Positions 55,494-63,906 of a stretch of DNA of 64,000 nucleotides are shown one piece after another. The DNA comes from Allobogoriella deserti (GTDB taxonomy: Bacteria > Actinomycetota > Actinomycetes > Actinomycetales > Actinomycetaceae): assembly GCF_042680605.1 (NCBI RefSeq), contig NZ_JBHUEE010000008.1, positions 199,691-263,690 of the forward strand, written 5' to 3'. Positions within the stretch are counted from its first letter, which is position 1. Each line of letters starts with the position of its first letter. Below the pieces are notes generated by a model. It was not told where the DNA came from and ran no database searches. It was given only the letters and a program-made list of their open reading frames with translations. The translations under genes were made by a program, and so were the position numbers.

Positions 55494-56611
55494 GCCTCCC
55501 CGAGAATCCCGTCGCCACCGTCGGCCCGGTGAAGATCGTCGGCACCGGACTGCTCGGGGCCAGTCTCGGCCTCGCGCTCAGTGCCGCCGGGATTCGAGTC
55601 CAACTCGCCGACAGTTCGCCGTCCGCTCTGGCACTGGCGCGCGACCTCGGCGCCGGGACGCCTGCGTGCCCGGGCGGCCCGGAACCGGCGCTCGTCGTGG
55701 TCGCCGCCCCGCCCGACGTCACCGCCGAGGTGGTCCGCGAGCAGCTCCACGCGCACCCCGAGGCGGTAGTGACCGACGTCGCCAGCGTGAAGGTGCCGGT
55801 GGTCGCCGAGATCGTGCAGAAGGCCGGCGAGAATGCGGCGCGGTACGTCGGTTCCCATCCCATGGCGGGCCGGGAGCGTTCCGGAGCGGCGGCCGCCCAC
55901 GGCGACCTGTTCGCGGGACGGCCCTGGGTCATCGTCCCGCTCGAGTCCTCGCGTGCTGACGCGGTTCTCGCCGTGCGTCAGCTGGCGGCCGACGTCGGCG
56001 GTGCGCCGCTCACGCTCGGTGCGGCCGAGCACGACGACGCCGTCGCCCTGGTCTCGCACCTGCCGCAACTGGCCGCCTCGCTGGTGGCGTCCCGGTTGCG
56101 CGGAGCACCGGAGTCGGCGCTGGGCCTTGCCGGACAGGGGCTGCGCGACGTCACCCGCATCGCCGCCTCCGACCCGCAGCTGTGGGCGACGATCCTGGTC
56201 GGCAACGCCGGACCGGTCGCTCACGCGTTGCGCGAGATGCGGGCCGAGATCGACACCGTGCTCGAGGCGCTGGAGAGGGCGGCCGCCGACGGGCCGGACG
56301 CACCGGGCTCGACCGGCCCGCTCGCCGCCGTCGTCGCAGCCGGCAACAGCGGGGTCAGCCGCATCCCGGGTAAGCACGGGGGAGCGCCGCGCCGCTACGC
56401 CGAGGTCACCGTCCTCATCCCGGACGAACCGGGCGCGCTGGCCCGGCTCTTCGGGGACGTCGGCGAGGCAGGAGTCAACATCGAGGACGTGCAGCTCGAG
56501 CACTCCGCCGGCCAACGCGTCGGCCTGGCGGTGGTCTCGGTCCTGCCCTCCGCGGCCGCACCGTTGGAGGAGGCACTCACCGAGAAGGGCTGGCGCCTCG
56601 TCGCACGCTGA
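55490..56611 (+). CDS. tyrA: Prephenate dehydrogenase with ACT domain
   Basis: Oxidative decarboxylation of prephenate in tyrosine synthesis. The 373-residue protein has a Rossmann start IVGTGLLGASLGLALSAAG and GSHPMAGRERSGA, which carries the catalytic His. From about residue 300 an ACT domain follows (EVTVLIPDEPGALARLFGDVGEAGVNIEDVQLE), suggesting feedback control by an amino acid. The GTG overlaps rluB by 4 bases. Confidence 0.93.
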   Translation: MSLPENPVATVGPVKIVGTGLLGASLGLALSAAGIRVQLADSSPSALALARDLGAGTPACPGGPEPALVVVAAPPDVTAEVVREQLHAHPEAVVTDVASVKVPVVAEIVQKAGENAARYVGSHPMAGRERSGAAAAHGDLFAGRPWVIVPLESSRADAVLAVRQLAADVGGAPLTLGAAEHDDAVALVSHLPQLAASLVASRLRGAPESALGLAGQGLRDVTRIAASDPQLWATILVGNAGPVAHALREMRAEIDTVLEALERAAADGPDAPGSTGPLAAVVAAGNSGVSRIPGKHGGAPRRYAEVTVLIPDEPGALARLFGDVGEAGVNIEDVQLEHSAGQRVGLAVVSVLPSAAAPLEEALTEKGWRLVAR

Positions 56612-56693
56612 GGCGCGAGCCGGACCAGCGGACGGGACTGACCGCACCGAGCGGAGAGATCGAACAGGCGCACGGCGCCGCAGGAGGAGAGCA

Positions 56694-57404
56694 GTGGAGA
56701 ACGTGGACACCCGACGGGGCGTCGTCGTCGCGGTCGACGGGCCGTCCGGGTCGGGTAAGTCGACCGTCTCGCGGGAGGTGGCCGGTCGGCTGGGCATGGA
56801 CTACCTGGACACCGGCGCGATGTACCGGGCGGCGACCTGGTGGTGCCGGCGCTCGGGCGCCGACCTGGATGATCAGCCGGCCGCTGCGGACGCGGTCCGC
56901 CGGATGCCGTTGCGGATGGTGACCGACCCGGCCGCGCCGGGCGTCATCTGCGACGGCGTCGACATCACGGCCGCGATCCGAGAGGCCGGGCTGACTGCCG
57001 TCGTGTCCAAGGTGGCCACCAACCTCGAGGTGCGTACCGAGCTCAAGCGCCGCCAGCGCGACCTCATCGCCACCGCCGTCGCCGCCGGCCCGGGCGTGGT
57101 GGCCGAGGGCCGGGACATCACCACGGTTGTGGCTCCGGACGCGGACGTGCGCATCCTACTTGTCGCGGACGAACAGGCCCGGCTGGCTCGCCGCGCCCGC
57201 GAACGGCACGGCGCCGCGGACGAGACCGCCCTCGCCGCGACCCGCGACGAGGTGCTGCGACGCGACGCCGACGATTCGACCGTCTCCTCGTTCCACACCG
57301 CCGCCGATGGCGTGGTGACCATCGACTCCAGCGCCCTGGGCATCGAGGAGACGGTGGCCGCCGTGCTGTCCGTGATCACCTCGACCCAGGAAGGACGGCG
57401 ATGA
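56694..57404 (+). CDS. cmk: Cytidylate kinase
   Basis: Phosphorylates CMP and dCMP. The 236-residue protein has P-loop DGPSGSGKSTVSREVA (about residues 14-29), DYLDTGAMYRAAT and VVAEGRDITTVVAPDADVRI. The GTG at 56694 is supported by AGGAGGAGA ending three bases upstream. It overlaps plsC (ATGA). cmk-plsC-der is a conserved order in Actinobacteria. Confidence 0.95.
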   Translation: MENVDTRRGVVVAVDGPSGSGKSTVSREVAGRLGMDYLDTGAMYRAATWWCRRSGADLDDQPAAADAVRRMPLRMVTDPAAPGVICDGVDITAAIREAGLTAVVSKVATNLEVRTELKRRQRDLIATAVAAGPGVVAEGRDITTVVAPDADVRILLVADEQARLARRARERHGAADETALAATRDEVLRRDADDSTVSSFHTAADGVVTIDSSALGIEETVAAVLSVITSTQEGRR

Positions 57405-58105
57405 CCGAGCCGAGCCGTGGCCAACGTGTCCGCGCCGAGGACATCTACCGCTGGGGCCCGACATGGTCCCGCCGTGTGGGATGGTTCCTCGACCACGTGT
57501 GGTGGAACACCCGTGTACACGGTGCGGACCATCTACCGGCCTCCGGGCCGGCCATCGTGGCCTCGAACCACACCGGCATCATCGACGGCCCGTTGCTGCA
57601 CGGTGCGCTGCCGCGGGGCAGCCACATCCTCGTCAAGCAGGAGTTCTTCGACTCCACGATCGGATTCCTCATGACGTGGGCCGGGCAGATCCCGGTGGAT
57701 CGGAAGTCCGGGCGCGCCGCCCTGACTGTCGGCAAGCAGATGCTCGAGGAGGGACGGGTCGTCGGGATCTTCCCCGAAGGCACGCGCGGCAGGGGCGACG
57801 TCTCCTCGGTCCGGGCGGGGGTCGCCTGGCTTGCGCTCCAGTCACGCGCTCCGGTGGTCCCCGCAGCCATCCTCGGCACGCGCCGGACCGGGGACAAGCG
57901 CGGCCACGTGCCCGGCCCGCGCAGCCGCCTGCACGTGGTGCTCGGTGAGCCGATCCGGCTCGAGGTCAGTGACCTCACCGGGCGGCAGGCGATGGCGACC
58001 GCGATGACCGCCATCGGGGAGGGGATGAAGACCCACGTCGAGCAGGCGATCGCGATGACCGGGGTGGATCTGCCCGCGGACAGTGAGCTCGGTCTCGGCG
58101 GCTGA
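57401..58105 (+). CDS. plsC: 1-acyl-sn-glycerol-3-phosphate acyltransferase
   Basis: A 234-residue PlsC-type acyltransferase of phospholipid synthesis. The catalytic NHTGIIDGP (His-x4-Asp) is at about residues 58-66, and the second signature is FPEGTRGRGD (about residue 125). There is one hydrophobic N-terminal stretch for membrane association. It is coupled to cmk by a 4-base overlap. Confidence 0.9.
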   Translation: MTEPSRGQRVRAEDIYRWGPTWSRRVGWFLDHVWWNTRVHGADHLPASGPAIVASNHTGIIDGPLLHGALPRGSHILVKQEFFDSTIGFLMTWAGQIPVDRKSGRAALTVGKQMLEEGRVVGIFPEGTRGRGDVSSVRAGVAWLALQSRAPVVPAAILGTRRTGDKRGHVPGPRSRLHVVLGEPIRLEVSDLTGRQAMATAMTAIGEGMKTHVEQAIAMTGVDLPADSELGLGG

Positions 58106-58159
58106 ATGCGCCCGACAGGGCGGTGCGGACCCGACGGCCCTGGCTGAGACAATCGGCGG

Positions 58160-59632
58160 ATGAACACCGACAACCCTGCTCCGGCCGGCACCGGAAGCGA
58201 CGAGCGGCACGCCGAGGCCTTGCGCGCCGGCCTCGAGGACTACGTCCTCGAGGAGGAGGATCTCGCCCTGCTCGAGGCCGGCGACGCCGAACCCGAAGAC
58301 CACGCCGTCGCGCCCCTGCCGGTACTCGCCGTCGTCGGGCGCCCGAACGTGGGCAAGTCGACGCTCGTCAACCGGGTGCTGGGTCGCCGGGAAGCTGTTG
58401 TCCAGGACACGCCCGGGGTGACTCGCGACCGGGTCAGTTACCCGGCCGAGTGGGCCGGACGGGAGTTCACGCTCGTCGACACCGGCGGCTGGGAGGTCGA
58501 TGTGGCCGGCCTGGACGCCTCGGTGGCACAGCAGGCGGAGGTCGCGATCCGCATGTCCGACGCCGTGATGTTCGTCGTCGACGCCGTCGTGGGCCCGACG
58601 GCGACCGACGAGCAGGTGGTGCGCCTGCTCCGCCGCTCGGGCAAGCCCGTCGTGCTGGTGGCCAACAAGGTCGACTCCCCGGCGCAGGAGGCGGACGCCG
58701 CCTCGCTCTGGTCGCTCGGGCTCGGTCAGCCCTGGCCCGTCTCGGCGTTGCACGGGCGGGGGAGTGGTGACGTCCTCGACGAGGCGATGCGAGTGCTGCC
58801 CGAGGTCTCGGCCGTCGCAGAGACGATCGCGACGGGCGGACCGCGACGCGTGGCGCTGGTCGGCCGACCGAACGTGGGCAAGTCCTCGTTGCTCAACACG
58901 CTCGCGGGCAGCGAGCGCGTGGTGGTCGACGAGGTCGCCGGGACCACCCGCGACCCGGTGGACGAGCTGGTGGAGCTGGACGGCACGCCCTGGTGGTTCG
59001 TCGACACGGCCGGCATCCGGCGGCGGGTGCATCAGACCCACGGCGCCGACTTCTACGCGTCCTTGCGCACTCGCGCGGCGCTCGAGAAGGCCGAGGTCGG
59101 CGTCGTGCTCATCGACGCATCCGTGCCCCTGACGGAGCAGGACACCCGGGTCATCCAGCAGGTCATCGACGCCGGCCGGGCCCTGGTGATCGCCTACAAC
59201 AAGTGGGACCTCATGGATGAGGACCGGCGCCCCTACCTCGAGCGGGAGATCGATCTGGACCTCGTCCAGGTGCAGTGGGCGCCGCGCGTCAACCTCTCGG
59301 CGCGGACCGGGTGGCACACGAACCGTCTCACCCGGGCGCTGGAGACGGCACTGTCGTCGTGGGACACCCGTATTCCGACCGGGCGCCTGAACGCGTTCCT
59401 CGGCGAGCTCACCGCGGCGCATCCGCATCCCGTCCGCGGCGGCAAGCAGCCGCGGATCCTGTTCGCCACGCAGCCGTCGAGCCGGCCGCCGCGATTCGTC
59501 ATCTTTGCCACCGGGTTCATCGAGGCCGGTTACCGCCGGTTCATCGAGAACCGGTTGCGTGAGCAGTTCGAGTTCACCGGCACGCCCATCGAGATCAGCG
59601 TCCGGGTGCGGGAGCGACGGCGGCGGCGATGA
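58160..59632 (+). CDS. der: Ribosome assembly GTPase Der (EngA)
   Basis: The essential tandem GTPase for 50S assembly. The 490-residue protein has an acidic N-terminal extension of about 55 residues, typical of Actinobacteria, then two G domains, each with GRPNVGKS (about residues 59 and 235), DTGG or DTAGIRRR, and NKVD or NKWD. A KH-like domain ends the protein. GACAAT lies six bases before the ATG. The stop overlaps the next gene (ATGA). Confidence 0.96.
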   Translation: MNTDNPAPAGTGSDERHAEALRAGLEDYVLEEEDLALLEAGDAEPEDHAVAPLPVLAVVGRPNVGKSTLVNRVLGRREAVVQDTPGVTRDRVSYPAEWAGREFTLVDTGGWEVDVAGLDASVAQQAEVAIRMSDAVMFVVDAVVGPTATDEQVVRLLRRSGKPVVLVANKVDSPAQEADAASLWSLGLGQPWPVSALHGRGSGDVLDEAMRVLPEVSAVAETIATGGPRRVALVGRPNVGKSSLLNTLAGSERVVVDEVAGTTRDPVDELVELDGTPWWFVDTAGIRRRVHQTHGADFYASLRTRAALEKAEVGVVLIDASVPLTEQDTRVIQQVIDAGRALVIAYNKWDLMDEDRRPYLEREIDLDLVQVQWAPRVNLSARTGWHTNRLTRALETALSSWDTRIPTGRLNAFLGELTAAHPHPVRGGKQPRILFATQPSSRPPRFVIFATGFIEAGYRRFIENRLREQFEFTGTPIEISVRVRERRRRR

Positions 59633-60648
59633 GCGCGAGGAACCCGCGGCACCGCCTGCTGAGATGGGGGTTGCCACGGACACCGCGGGCCACGGAGAAC
59701 ATCCTGACCTTCGTCGTGGTGACCGTGCTGACCGTCGCCGTGACCCGGGCTCTCCTGGCTGCCACCGGCTTCCCGCAGGTCGGTGGGGACTCCCTGCACG
59801 TCGCGCACGTGCTGTGGGGCGGGCTGCTCATGGCGGTGGCGGTCGTCCTCGCGCTGTCCTTCGCCGGTCCGCTGGTGCGGCCGTGGGTCGCGTTCGTCGG
59901 TGGTGTGGGCTTCGGCCTGTTCATCGACGAGGTGGGCAAGTTCCTCACCTCGGACAACGACTACTTCTTCGCACCGGCACCGATGATCATGTACGCCACG
60001 GTCGTCGTGCTCATGGTCGCGGTCGACGCGTTGCACGGTCGCCGCCCGCACCACGGAACCGAGTACGTCGCCGCCGCGGCCGACCACGCGGTGGCTGGCG
60101 TCGCAGGTGGCCTGTCGGCACAGCGACGGGCGACGGCGGAAGACCTGCTCGCCCGAGGTGCGCACGCACGCGGACGTGCCGAGGTCGAGGCGTTGCTCGC
60201 GGCGATCCCGCCCGACGAGGACGAGGTCCCCGATCCCGTGACCGCCGCGGTGTATCGCCTGCGCCATCTCTTCCAGGCGGTAGCCACCGAGCGGCGAGCG
60301 ACCGTGGTCACGTCCGTCCTGCTGGTTCTCGTCGCCGCCGGAACCGCGACCACGGCGGCCGCCACGTTCGGCGCCGGACCGGTGTGGGCGGAGATCGTCG
60401 TCGCCGCCTCCGTGGTGCTGTCGCTGGCCGCCTGCGTGCGCGCCTGGACGATACTCCGGTCGGACCGGTACGCGGCCGTCCAATGGTTGCGGCGCGGCGT
60501 GCTCGTGAACCTGCTGATCACCCAGGTCGGTCTCTTCCGGATCGCCCCCTGGCCGGCCACCGCCTGTCTCCTTCTCGCCCTGGCCACCCTGGGCGTGGTC
60601 GCCGCGGAGAAGCACCGGCTGGAACGCGATCATGCAGCGCCCGCCTGA
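59629..60648 (+). CDS. Membrane protein of unknown function
   Basis: A 339-residue protein with a basic N-terminus and about seven predicted membrane helices in two groups: residues 25-130 and 225-330. They are separated by a cytoplasmic stretch of some 90 residues (GRRPHHGTEY to ERRAT). The segment FVGGVGFGLFIDEVGKFLTSDNDYFFAPA at about residue 89 is a strongly conserved-looking loop with acidic residues inside the membrane region. I do not recognise a functional family. Coupling to der by an ATGA overlap suggests co-transcription. Confidence 0.8.
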   Translation: MSARNPRHRLLRWGLPRTPRATENILTFVVVTVLTVAVTRALLAATGFPQVGGDSLHVAHVLWGGLLMAVAVVLALSFAGPLVRPWVAFVGGVGFGLFIDEVGKFLTSDNDYFFAPAPMIMYATVVVLMVAVDALHGRRPHHGTEYVAAAADHAVAGVAGGLSAQRRATAEDLLARGAHARGRAEVEALLAAIPPDEDEVPDPVTAAVYRLRHLFQAVATERRATVVTSVLLVLVAAGTATTAAATFGAGPVWAEIVVAASVVLSLAACVRAWTILRSDRYAAVQWLRRGVLVNLLITQVGLFRIAPWPATACLLLALATLGVVAAEKHRLERDHAAPA

Positions 60649-60783
60649 CGCGGCGACGCATCCCGGGTGTGCCAGTTCGGAGACGCATCAGCCGTGCCCG
60701 TCGTCACAGCACGTCGATTCGAGGGCGTCCGCCGCGCTGGGGTAGCATCGAGCAGGCCGTTTCGGCGTCAGCCGGACGGGTCA

Positions 60784-60857
60784 CGGGCTGTGGCGCAGCT
60801 TGGTAGCGCACTGCACTGGGGGTGCAGGGGTCGTGGGTTCAAATCCCGCCAGCCCGA
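60784..60857 (+). tRNA. tRNA-Pro (anticodon GGG)
   Basis: A complete cloverleaf of 74 bases can be drawn: acceptor CGGGCTG/CAGCCCG with discriminator A, D arm GCGC-AGCTTGGTA-GCGC, anticodon stem CTGCA/TGCAG with loop CTGGGGG (anticodon GGG, reading CCC), variable GGGTC and T arm with TTCAAAT. CCA is not encoded. A -10-like TAGCAT lies at 60743-60748. Insertion-sequence material begins just downstream, a common integration neighbourhood. Confidence 0.95.
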
Positions 60858-60865
60858 CCCTTGTG

Positions 60866-60914
60866 AAGTGTCGGGACATCGTTCACTCGGTGTCCCGGCA
60901 CTTCTTTGTTTTTG
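60866..60914 (+). terminator. Intrinsic terminator after tRNA-Pro
   Basis: A 13-bp stem (60866-60878 with 60891-60903, one G-T pair) has a 12-base loop and a T-rich tail at 60904-60914. It starts eight bases after the tRNA. Part of the stem coincides with the first of three TGTCGGG repeats and may derive from an IS481-type end. Confidence 0.8.
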
Positions 60915-60976
60915 CTGGCTGTGTGTGTCGGGTCATCGTTCCGCTGTTGGGCGGGGTGTGTCGGGTCATGGTTCCG
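60869..60976 (+). repeat. Three direct copies of an 18-bp IS-end-like sequence
   Basis: TGTCGGGACATCGTTCAC (60869), TGTCGGGTCATCGTTCCG (60926) and TGTCGGGTCATGGTTCCG (60959) lie between the tRNA and the IS3 element. The motif resembles the ends of IS481-family elements in Actinobacteria (from memory). The third copy covers the stop codon of the IS481-like C-terminal remnant. Confidence 0.7.
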
Positions 60977-61014
60977 GTGTCGGGTTGATCTTGCTCTGGT
61001 AGTCCTTGGCCGGG
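60966..61014 (-). pseudogene. IS481-like transposase remnant, C-terminal end
   Basis: On the minus strand this reads PAKDYQSKINPTPEP and a TGA stop, like the DPTRDYQ tail of IS481-family transposases. It is separated from its N-terminal part (63907-64000) by the IS3 element. With IS3 removed the two pieces fuse in frame at VVP-AKDYQ, so the catalytic middle is missing. Confidence 0.55.
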
Positions 61015-61037
61015 TGATCCGCCCTGGGTTTCGTTCC
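61015..61037 (+). repeat. IS3 terminal inverted repeat, left
   Basis: Begins TGATCCGCCCTGGGTTT and pairs with 63881-63903 with one mismatch at position 18. The orfB stop codon (61037-61039) touches its inner end. Confidence 0.93.
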
Positions 61038-61930
61038 TAGTGGTTTCCGAGGCTGGCGGTCGCCAGCTCGGGCGGGTTGTGGTGAGCGTAGTAGGCGGCC
61101 TCGACCTCGGTCGGGGTGCGCATGTCGAGTTCGCCGTGGAGCCGGCGGTGGTTCCACCACCAGACCCATTCCAGGGTCGCGAGCTCGACCTCCTCGATCG
61201 TGCGCCACGGGCCCTGGAGGCGGATCAGCTCGGTCTTGTACAGGCCGTTGACCGCCTCGGCGAGAGCGTTGTCATACGAGTCGCCCACGGTCCCGGTCGA
61301 GGGCTTCGCGCCGAGCTCGACGATCCGGTCGGTGTAGACCACCGACAGGTAGTTCGAGCCGTGGTCGGCGTGATGGACCAGTCCGGTCAGGTCACCGCCT
61401 GCGTGCCAGGCGGCCATGTCCAGCGCCTGCAGCGGCAGGAGGTCGGCCTTCAGGGTGCCGGCGACGTTCCAGCCCACGATCTTCCGGGAGAACGCGTCGG
61501 TGACGAACGCGACGTAGGCGAAGCCCTGCCAGGTCCGCACATACGTCACGTCCGCGACCCACAGCCGCCGTGGAGCCGGCGCGGTGAAGTCCCGTTTGAC
61601 CAGGTCCTTCGGCCGCTCGGCCGCCGGGTCGGGGCGGGTGGTGAACACCTTCTTCGAACGCCGCACCCCGGCCAGCCCGAGCCGGCGCATGATCCGGCCG
61701 GTCTGGTCCCGGCCGATCTGCCAGCCGGCCCGCCGCATCGCCGCGTGCATCTTCCGCACGCCGTAGACGCTGTAGTTCTCCGCGTGCAGCCGGGCAATCT
61801 CGCTGCCGAGGAGTTCGTCGGACAGAGCCCGCGCGGATGGCGGGCGCGTCTTGGCGGCCCGGTACCCGCGTGCGGTCAGGAACCCACCCTCCGTCGCGCC
61901 CAGGACGCGGCAGATCGGCTAATGGCCGGT

Positions 61931-62192
61931 GGGAGCGGGTGGATGCCTTCAGAAATCGGCAGGTCGCGTAGTCCTCAGTCGAGACCGGCGACACCCGCTC
62001 CCGACCTTCGTGACGATCACCTGCTGGTCGTTGAGCATGTCGTTGTCCGAGCTGACCGCAGCGGGCATCTCTGGTAATCGACCGGGCCGTGGAGTCCTCC
62101 ATGAATGCGAGACCGCTGAGGTGATCTGGGACCACGAACGACTCATCGGGTGTCGGGCCATCGAGCCCTTCCATTAGCACGCCGTGTGGTCC
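61931..62192 (+). ncRNA. Candidate bridge RNA of the IS110 element
   Basis: First hairpin: GGGAGCGGGTG (61931-61941) pairs perfectly with 61992-62002. Its loop holds ATCGGC (61955-61960), identical to the target left of and into the core, and GTCGAG (61978-61983), the complement of the target CTCGAC. Second hairpin: GGACCAC (62129-62135) pairs with 62186-62192. Its loop holds ATCGGGTGTC (62145-62154), identical to the element's right end at 63494-63503, and CCATTAG (62171-62177), the complement of CT plus the left end AATGG. The order target loop then donor loop matches IS621. Exact RNA ends are unknown. Confidence 0.8.
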
Positions 62193-62241
62193 TGACAGGC
62201 AACGGGCAGCGTCCCCGCACTCTCGAGGAAAGGATTGCGCT

Positions 62242-63477
62242 ATGACCGCGTATTGCGGCATCGACTGGGCTGAAGCCCACCATGATCTTGCGCTCGTCGA
62301 CGAAGGCGGCACCATGCTGGCCAAACGCCGGATCAGCGATGATCTGGCCGGCTTCGAGGAGCTGCTCCAAGTGCTCGCTGAGCACGGCGACTGCGCCGAA
62401 GATCAGATCCCAGTCGCGATCGAGACCGGCCGCGGACTGTTCGTGGCCTGCATGCTCGCAACCGGCCGCGACGTTGTGGTGATCAACCCAATGGCGGCGG
62501 CGCGTTATCGCGAACGCACCGCCGTCACCCGGACCAAATCCGACGCCGCCGACGCGTTGATGCTCGCGAACGTGCTGCGCACGGACCGGCATGCTCACCG
62601 GCCGCTTCCCAAGGACAGCGAGCTGGTCCGCTCGGTCGCGGTGTTGGCCCGCGCTGGCCAAGACGCCGTCTGGCAGCGCCAGCAGGCCACGAACCAGCTC
62701 CGGTCCTTGCTGCGCGAGTACTTCCCGGCCGCCCTGACAGCGTTCCAGGTCAAGCACATCGGTCTGGCCAGCGCTGAGGCCAGAACGGTGTTGGCGGCCG
62801 CGCCCACACCCGCGGCAGCCGCCACACTGACCAAGGCGCGCCTGCGATCGTTGTTGATCAAGGCCGGTCGCCGACGCAACCTCGAGACCTGGGTTGAGCG
62901 GGTGCACGAGATCTTCCGCACAAAGGCGCTGCGCCACCCAGCTCAGGTCGAGGACGCCTACGGCGTCGCTGCCCTGGCGATCCTGAAACGACTCGACGCA
63001 GCCGCAATTGCCGCCGCCGATCTGCAGCAGGCCACCGAGCTCGTCTTCCATCAGCACCCGGCCGCGGCGATCATCACCAGCTTCCCAGGCCTCGGCCCAC
63101 TCGGCGGCGCACGAGTTCTCGCCGAGGTCGGTGACGACGCGGACCGGTTCGAGACAGCCCGTGACCTGAAGGCCTACGCCGGCGCGGCACCCGTCACCCG
63201 AGCCTCCGGCAAGAGCCACCTCGTGCTGCATCGACGCGTCAAGAACCACCGGCTCGCATCGGCCGGCTACAACTGGGCCTTCGCCGCCCTGACTCACTCA
63301 CCCGGCGCCAGAGCCCACTACGACAGACGACGAGCACGCGGCGACGGTCACGCAGCCGCGCTCCGCAACCTGTACAACCGCTTCCTGGGCCAACTCCATC
63401 ACTGCCTCCGAAGCGGCCACCTCTACGACGAAATCACCGCCTTCGGCGACCAACCCATGCGCGCGACGGCAGCATGA
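62242..63477 (+). CDS. IS110-family transposase (bridge-RNA-dependent recombinase)
   Basis: A 411-residue protein with an N-terminal DEDD/RuvC-like domain: YCGIDWAEAHHDLALVD, VAIETGRGLFVACML and TKSDAADALMLANVLRTD supply the acidic residues. A coiled-coil middle follows (about 130-250), then the transposase_20 domain with SFPGLGPLGGARVLAEVGD and TRASGKS, which holds the likely catalytic Ser. It appears full length. GAGGAAAGG eight bases before the ATG is a good ribosome site. Confidence 0.94.
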   Translation: MTAYCGIDWAEAHHDLALVDEGGTMLAKRRISDDLAGFEELLQVLAEHGDCAEDQIPVAIETGRGLFVACMLATGRDVVVINPMAAARYRERTAVTRTKSDAADALMLANVLRTDRHAHRPLPKDSELVRSVAVLARAGQDAVWQRQQATNQLRSLLREYFPAALTAFQVKHIGLASAEARTVLAAAPTPAAAATLTKARLRSLLIKAGRRRNLETWVERVHEIFRTKALRHPAQVEDAYGVAALAILKRLDAAAIAAADLQQATELVFHQHPAAAIITSFPGLGPLGGARVLAEVGDDADRFETARDLKAYAGAAPVTRASGKSHLVLHRRVKNHRLASAGYNWAFAALTHSPGARAHYDRRRARGDGHAAALRNLYNRFLGQLHHCLRSGHLYDEITAFGDQPMRATAA

Positions 63478-63543
63478 CTTGACCCCGTCTCGGATCGGGT
63501 GTCTCGACCCCGAAACGATCCCTCCACTGGTCGATGAAGGCGA

Positions 63544-63858
63544 TCATCTCGGCGTGGGGCGGTCGAGCTCGGCGGCGAAAAACGCCGACGCCGCCCGGAG
63601 GATCTCATTCGCCCGCCGCAGCTCGGCGACCTCCTTCTTCAGTCGCTTGACCTCGGCATGCTCGGTCGAGGTCATCCCCGGCCGGGCACCAGAGTCGACC
63701 TCGGCCTGCCGGCGCCACTTCCGCAGCGACTCCGGCCCGACACCGAGCCGGCCGGCGACATGACGGATCGCGGCGTACTCGGTCTGATGATCAGGAAGCG
63801 ACTCCTCCAACATCCGGAGCGCACGCTGCCGGAACTCCGGCGGGAACTGACGAGGCAT
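63544..63858 (-). CDS. IS3-family transposase orfA (helix-turn-helix subunit)
   Basis: A 104-residue protein with a helix-turn-helix (FRQRALRMLEES to VAGRLGVGPESLRKWRRQ) and a leucine-zipper-like C-terminal helix (EVKRLKKEVAELRRANEILRAAS). The ATG at 63858 is chosen since the product then begins MPRQFPPEFR like its relatives. It is intact and close to the right inverted repeat. Confidence 0.92.
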   Translation of the reverse strand: MPRQFPPEFRQRALRMLEESLPDHQTEYAAIRHVAGRLGVGPESLRKWRRQAEVDSGARPGMTSTEHAEVKRLKKEVAELRRANEILRAASAFFAAELDRPTPR

Positions 63859-63880
63859 GGTCCATCCTCCCAAAAGAAGC

Positions 63881-63903
63881 GGAACCAAACCCAGGGCGGA
63901 TCA
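63881..63903 (-). repeat. IS3 terminal inverted repeat, right
   Basis: The reverse complement begins TGATCCGCCCTGGGTTT and matches the left end at 61015-61037 in 22 of 23 positions. GGG follows as target duplication. Confidence 0.93.
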
Positions 63904-63906
63904 GGG

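Larger units (their letters stand above)
61921..63504 (+). mobile_element. IS110-family insertion sequence inside IS3 orfB
   Basis: Boundaries follow from reconstruction of the interrupted orfB: CT occurs at 61919-61920 and again at 63503-63504, and one copy restores the frame. There are no terminal inverted repeats or longer target duplication, as expected for IS110. A 321-base noncoding region precedes the transposase gene and only 27 bases follow it, the layout of the IS110 group rather than IS1111. The CT dinucleotide equals the core known from IS621. Confidence 0.92.
61037..63547 (-). pseudogene. IS3 transposase orfB, interrupted by IS110
   Basis: The 5' piece (63547 down to 63505) encodes MIAFIDQWRDRFGVE. 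The remainder (61920 down to 61037) continues PICRVLGATEGGFLTARGY and contains the DDE integrase core: VADVTYVRTWQGFAYVAFVTDAFS, HHADHGSNYLS and YDNALAEAVNGLYKTE. Joining the pieces at the shared CT gives exactly 309 codons including the stop, in frame. The start overlaps the orfA stop; TTTTTC near the orfA end is a candidate -1 frameshift site for an OrfAB fusion. Confidence 0.9.
61015..63903 (-). mobile_element. IS3-family insertion sequence, split by an IS110-family element
   Basis: The element is bounded by 23-bp inverted repeats (61015-61037 and 63881-63903, one mismatch) and a 3-bp GGG target duplication (61012-61014 and 63904-63906). orfA and orfB are on the minus strand. Without the nested IS110 (1584 bases) it would be 1305 bp, normal for IS3. 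It is inactive in this form because orfB is interrupted. Confidence 0.92.

Noticed and set aside
61015..63903. A composite transposon carrying cargo
   Set aside because: All genes inside are transposition genes; the order is a simple nested insertion.
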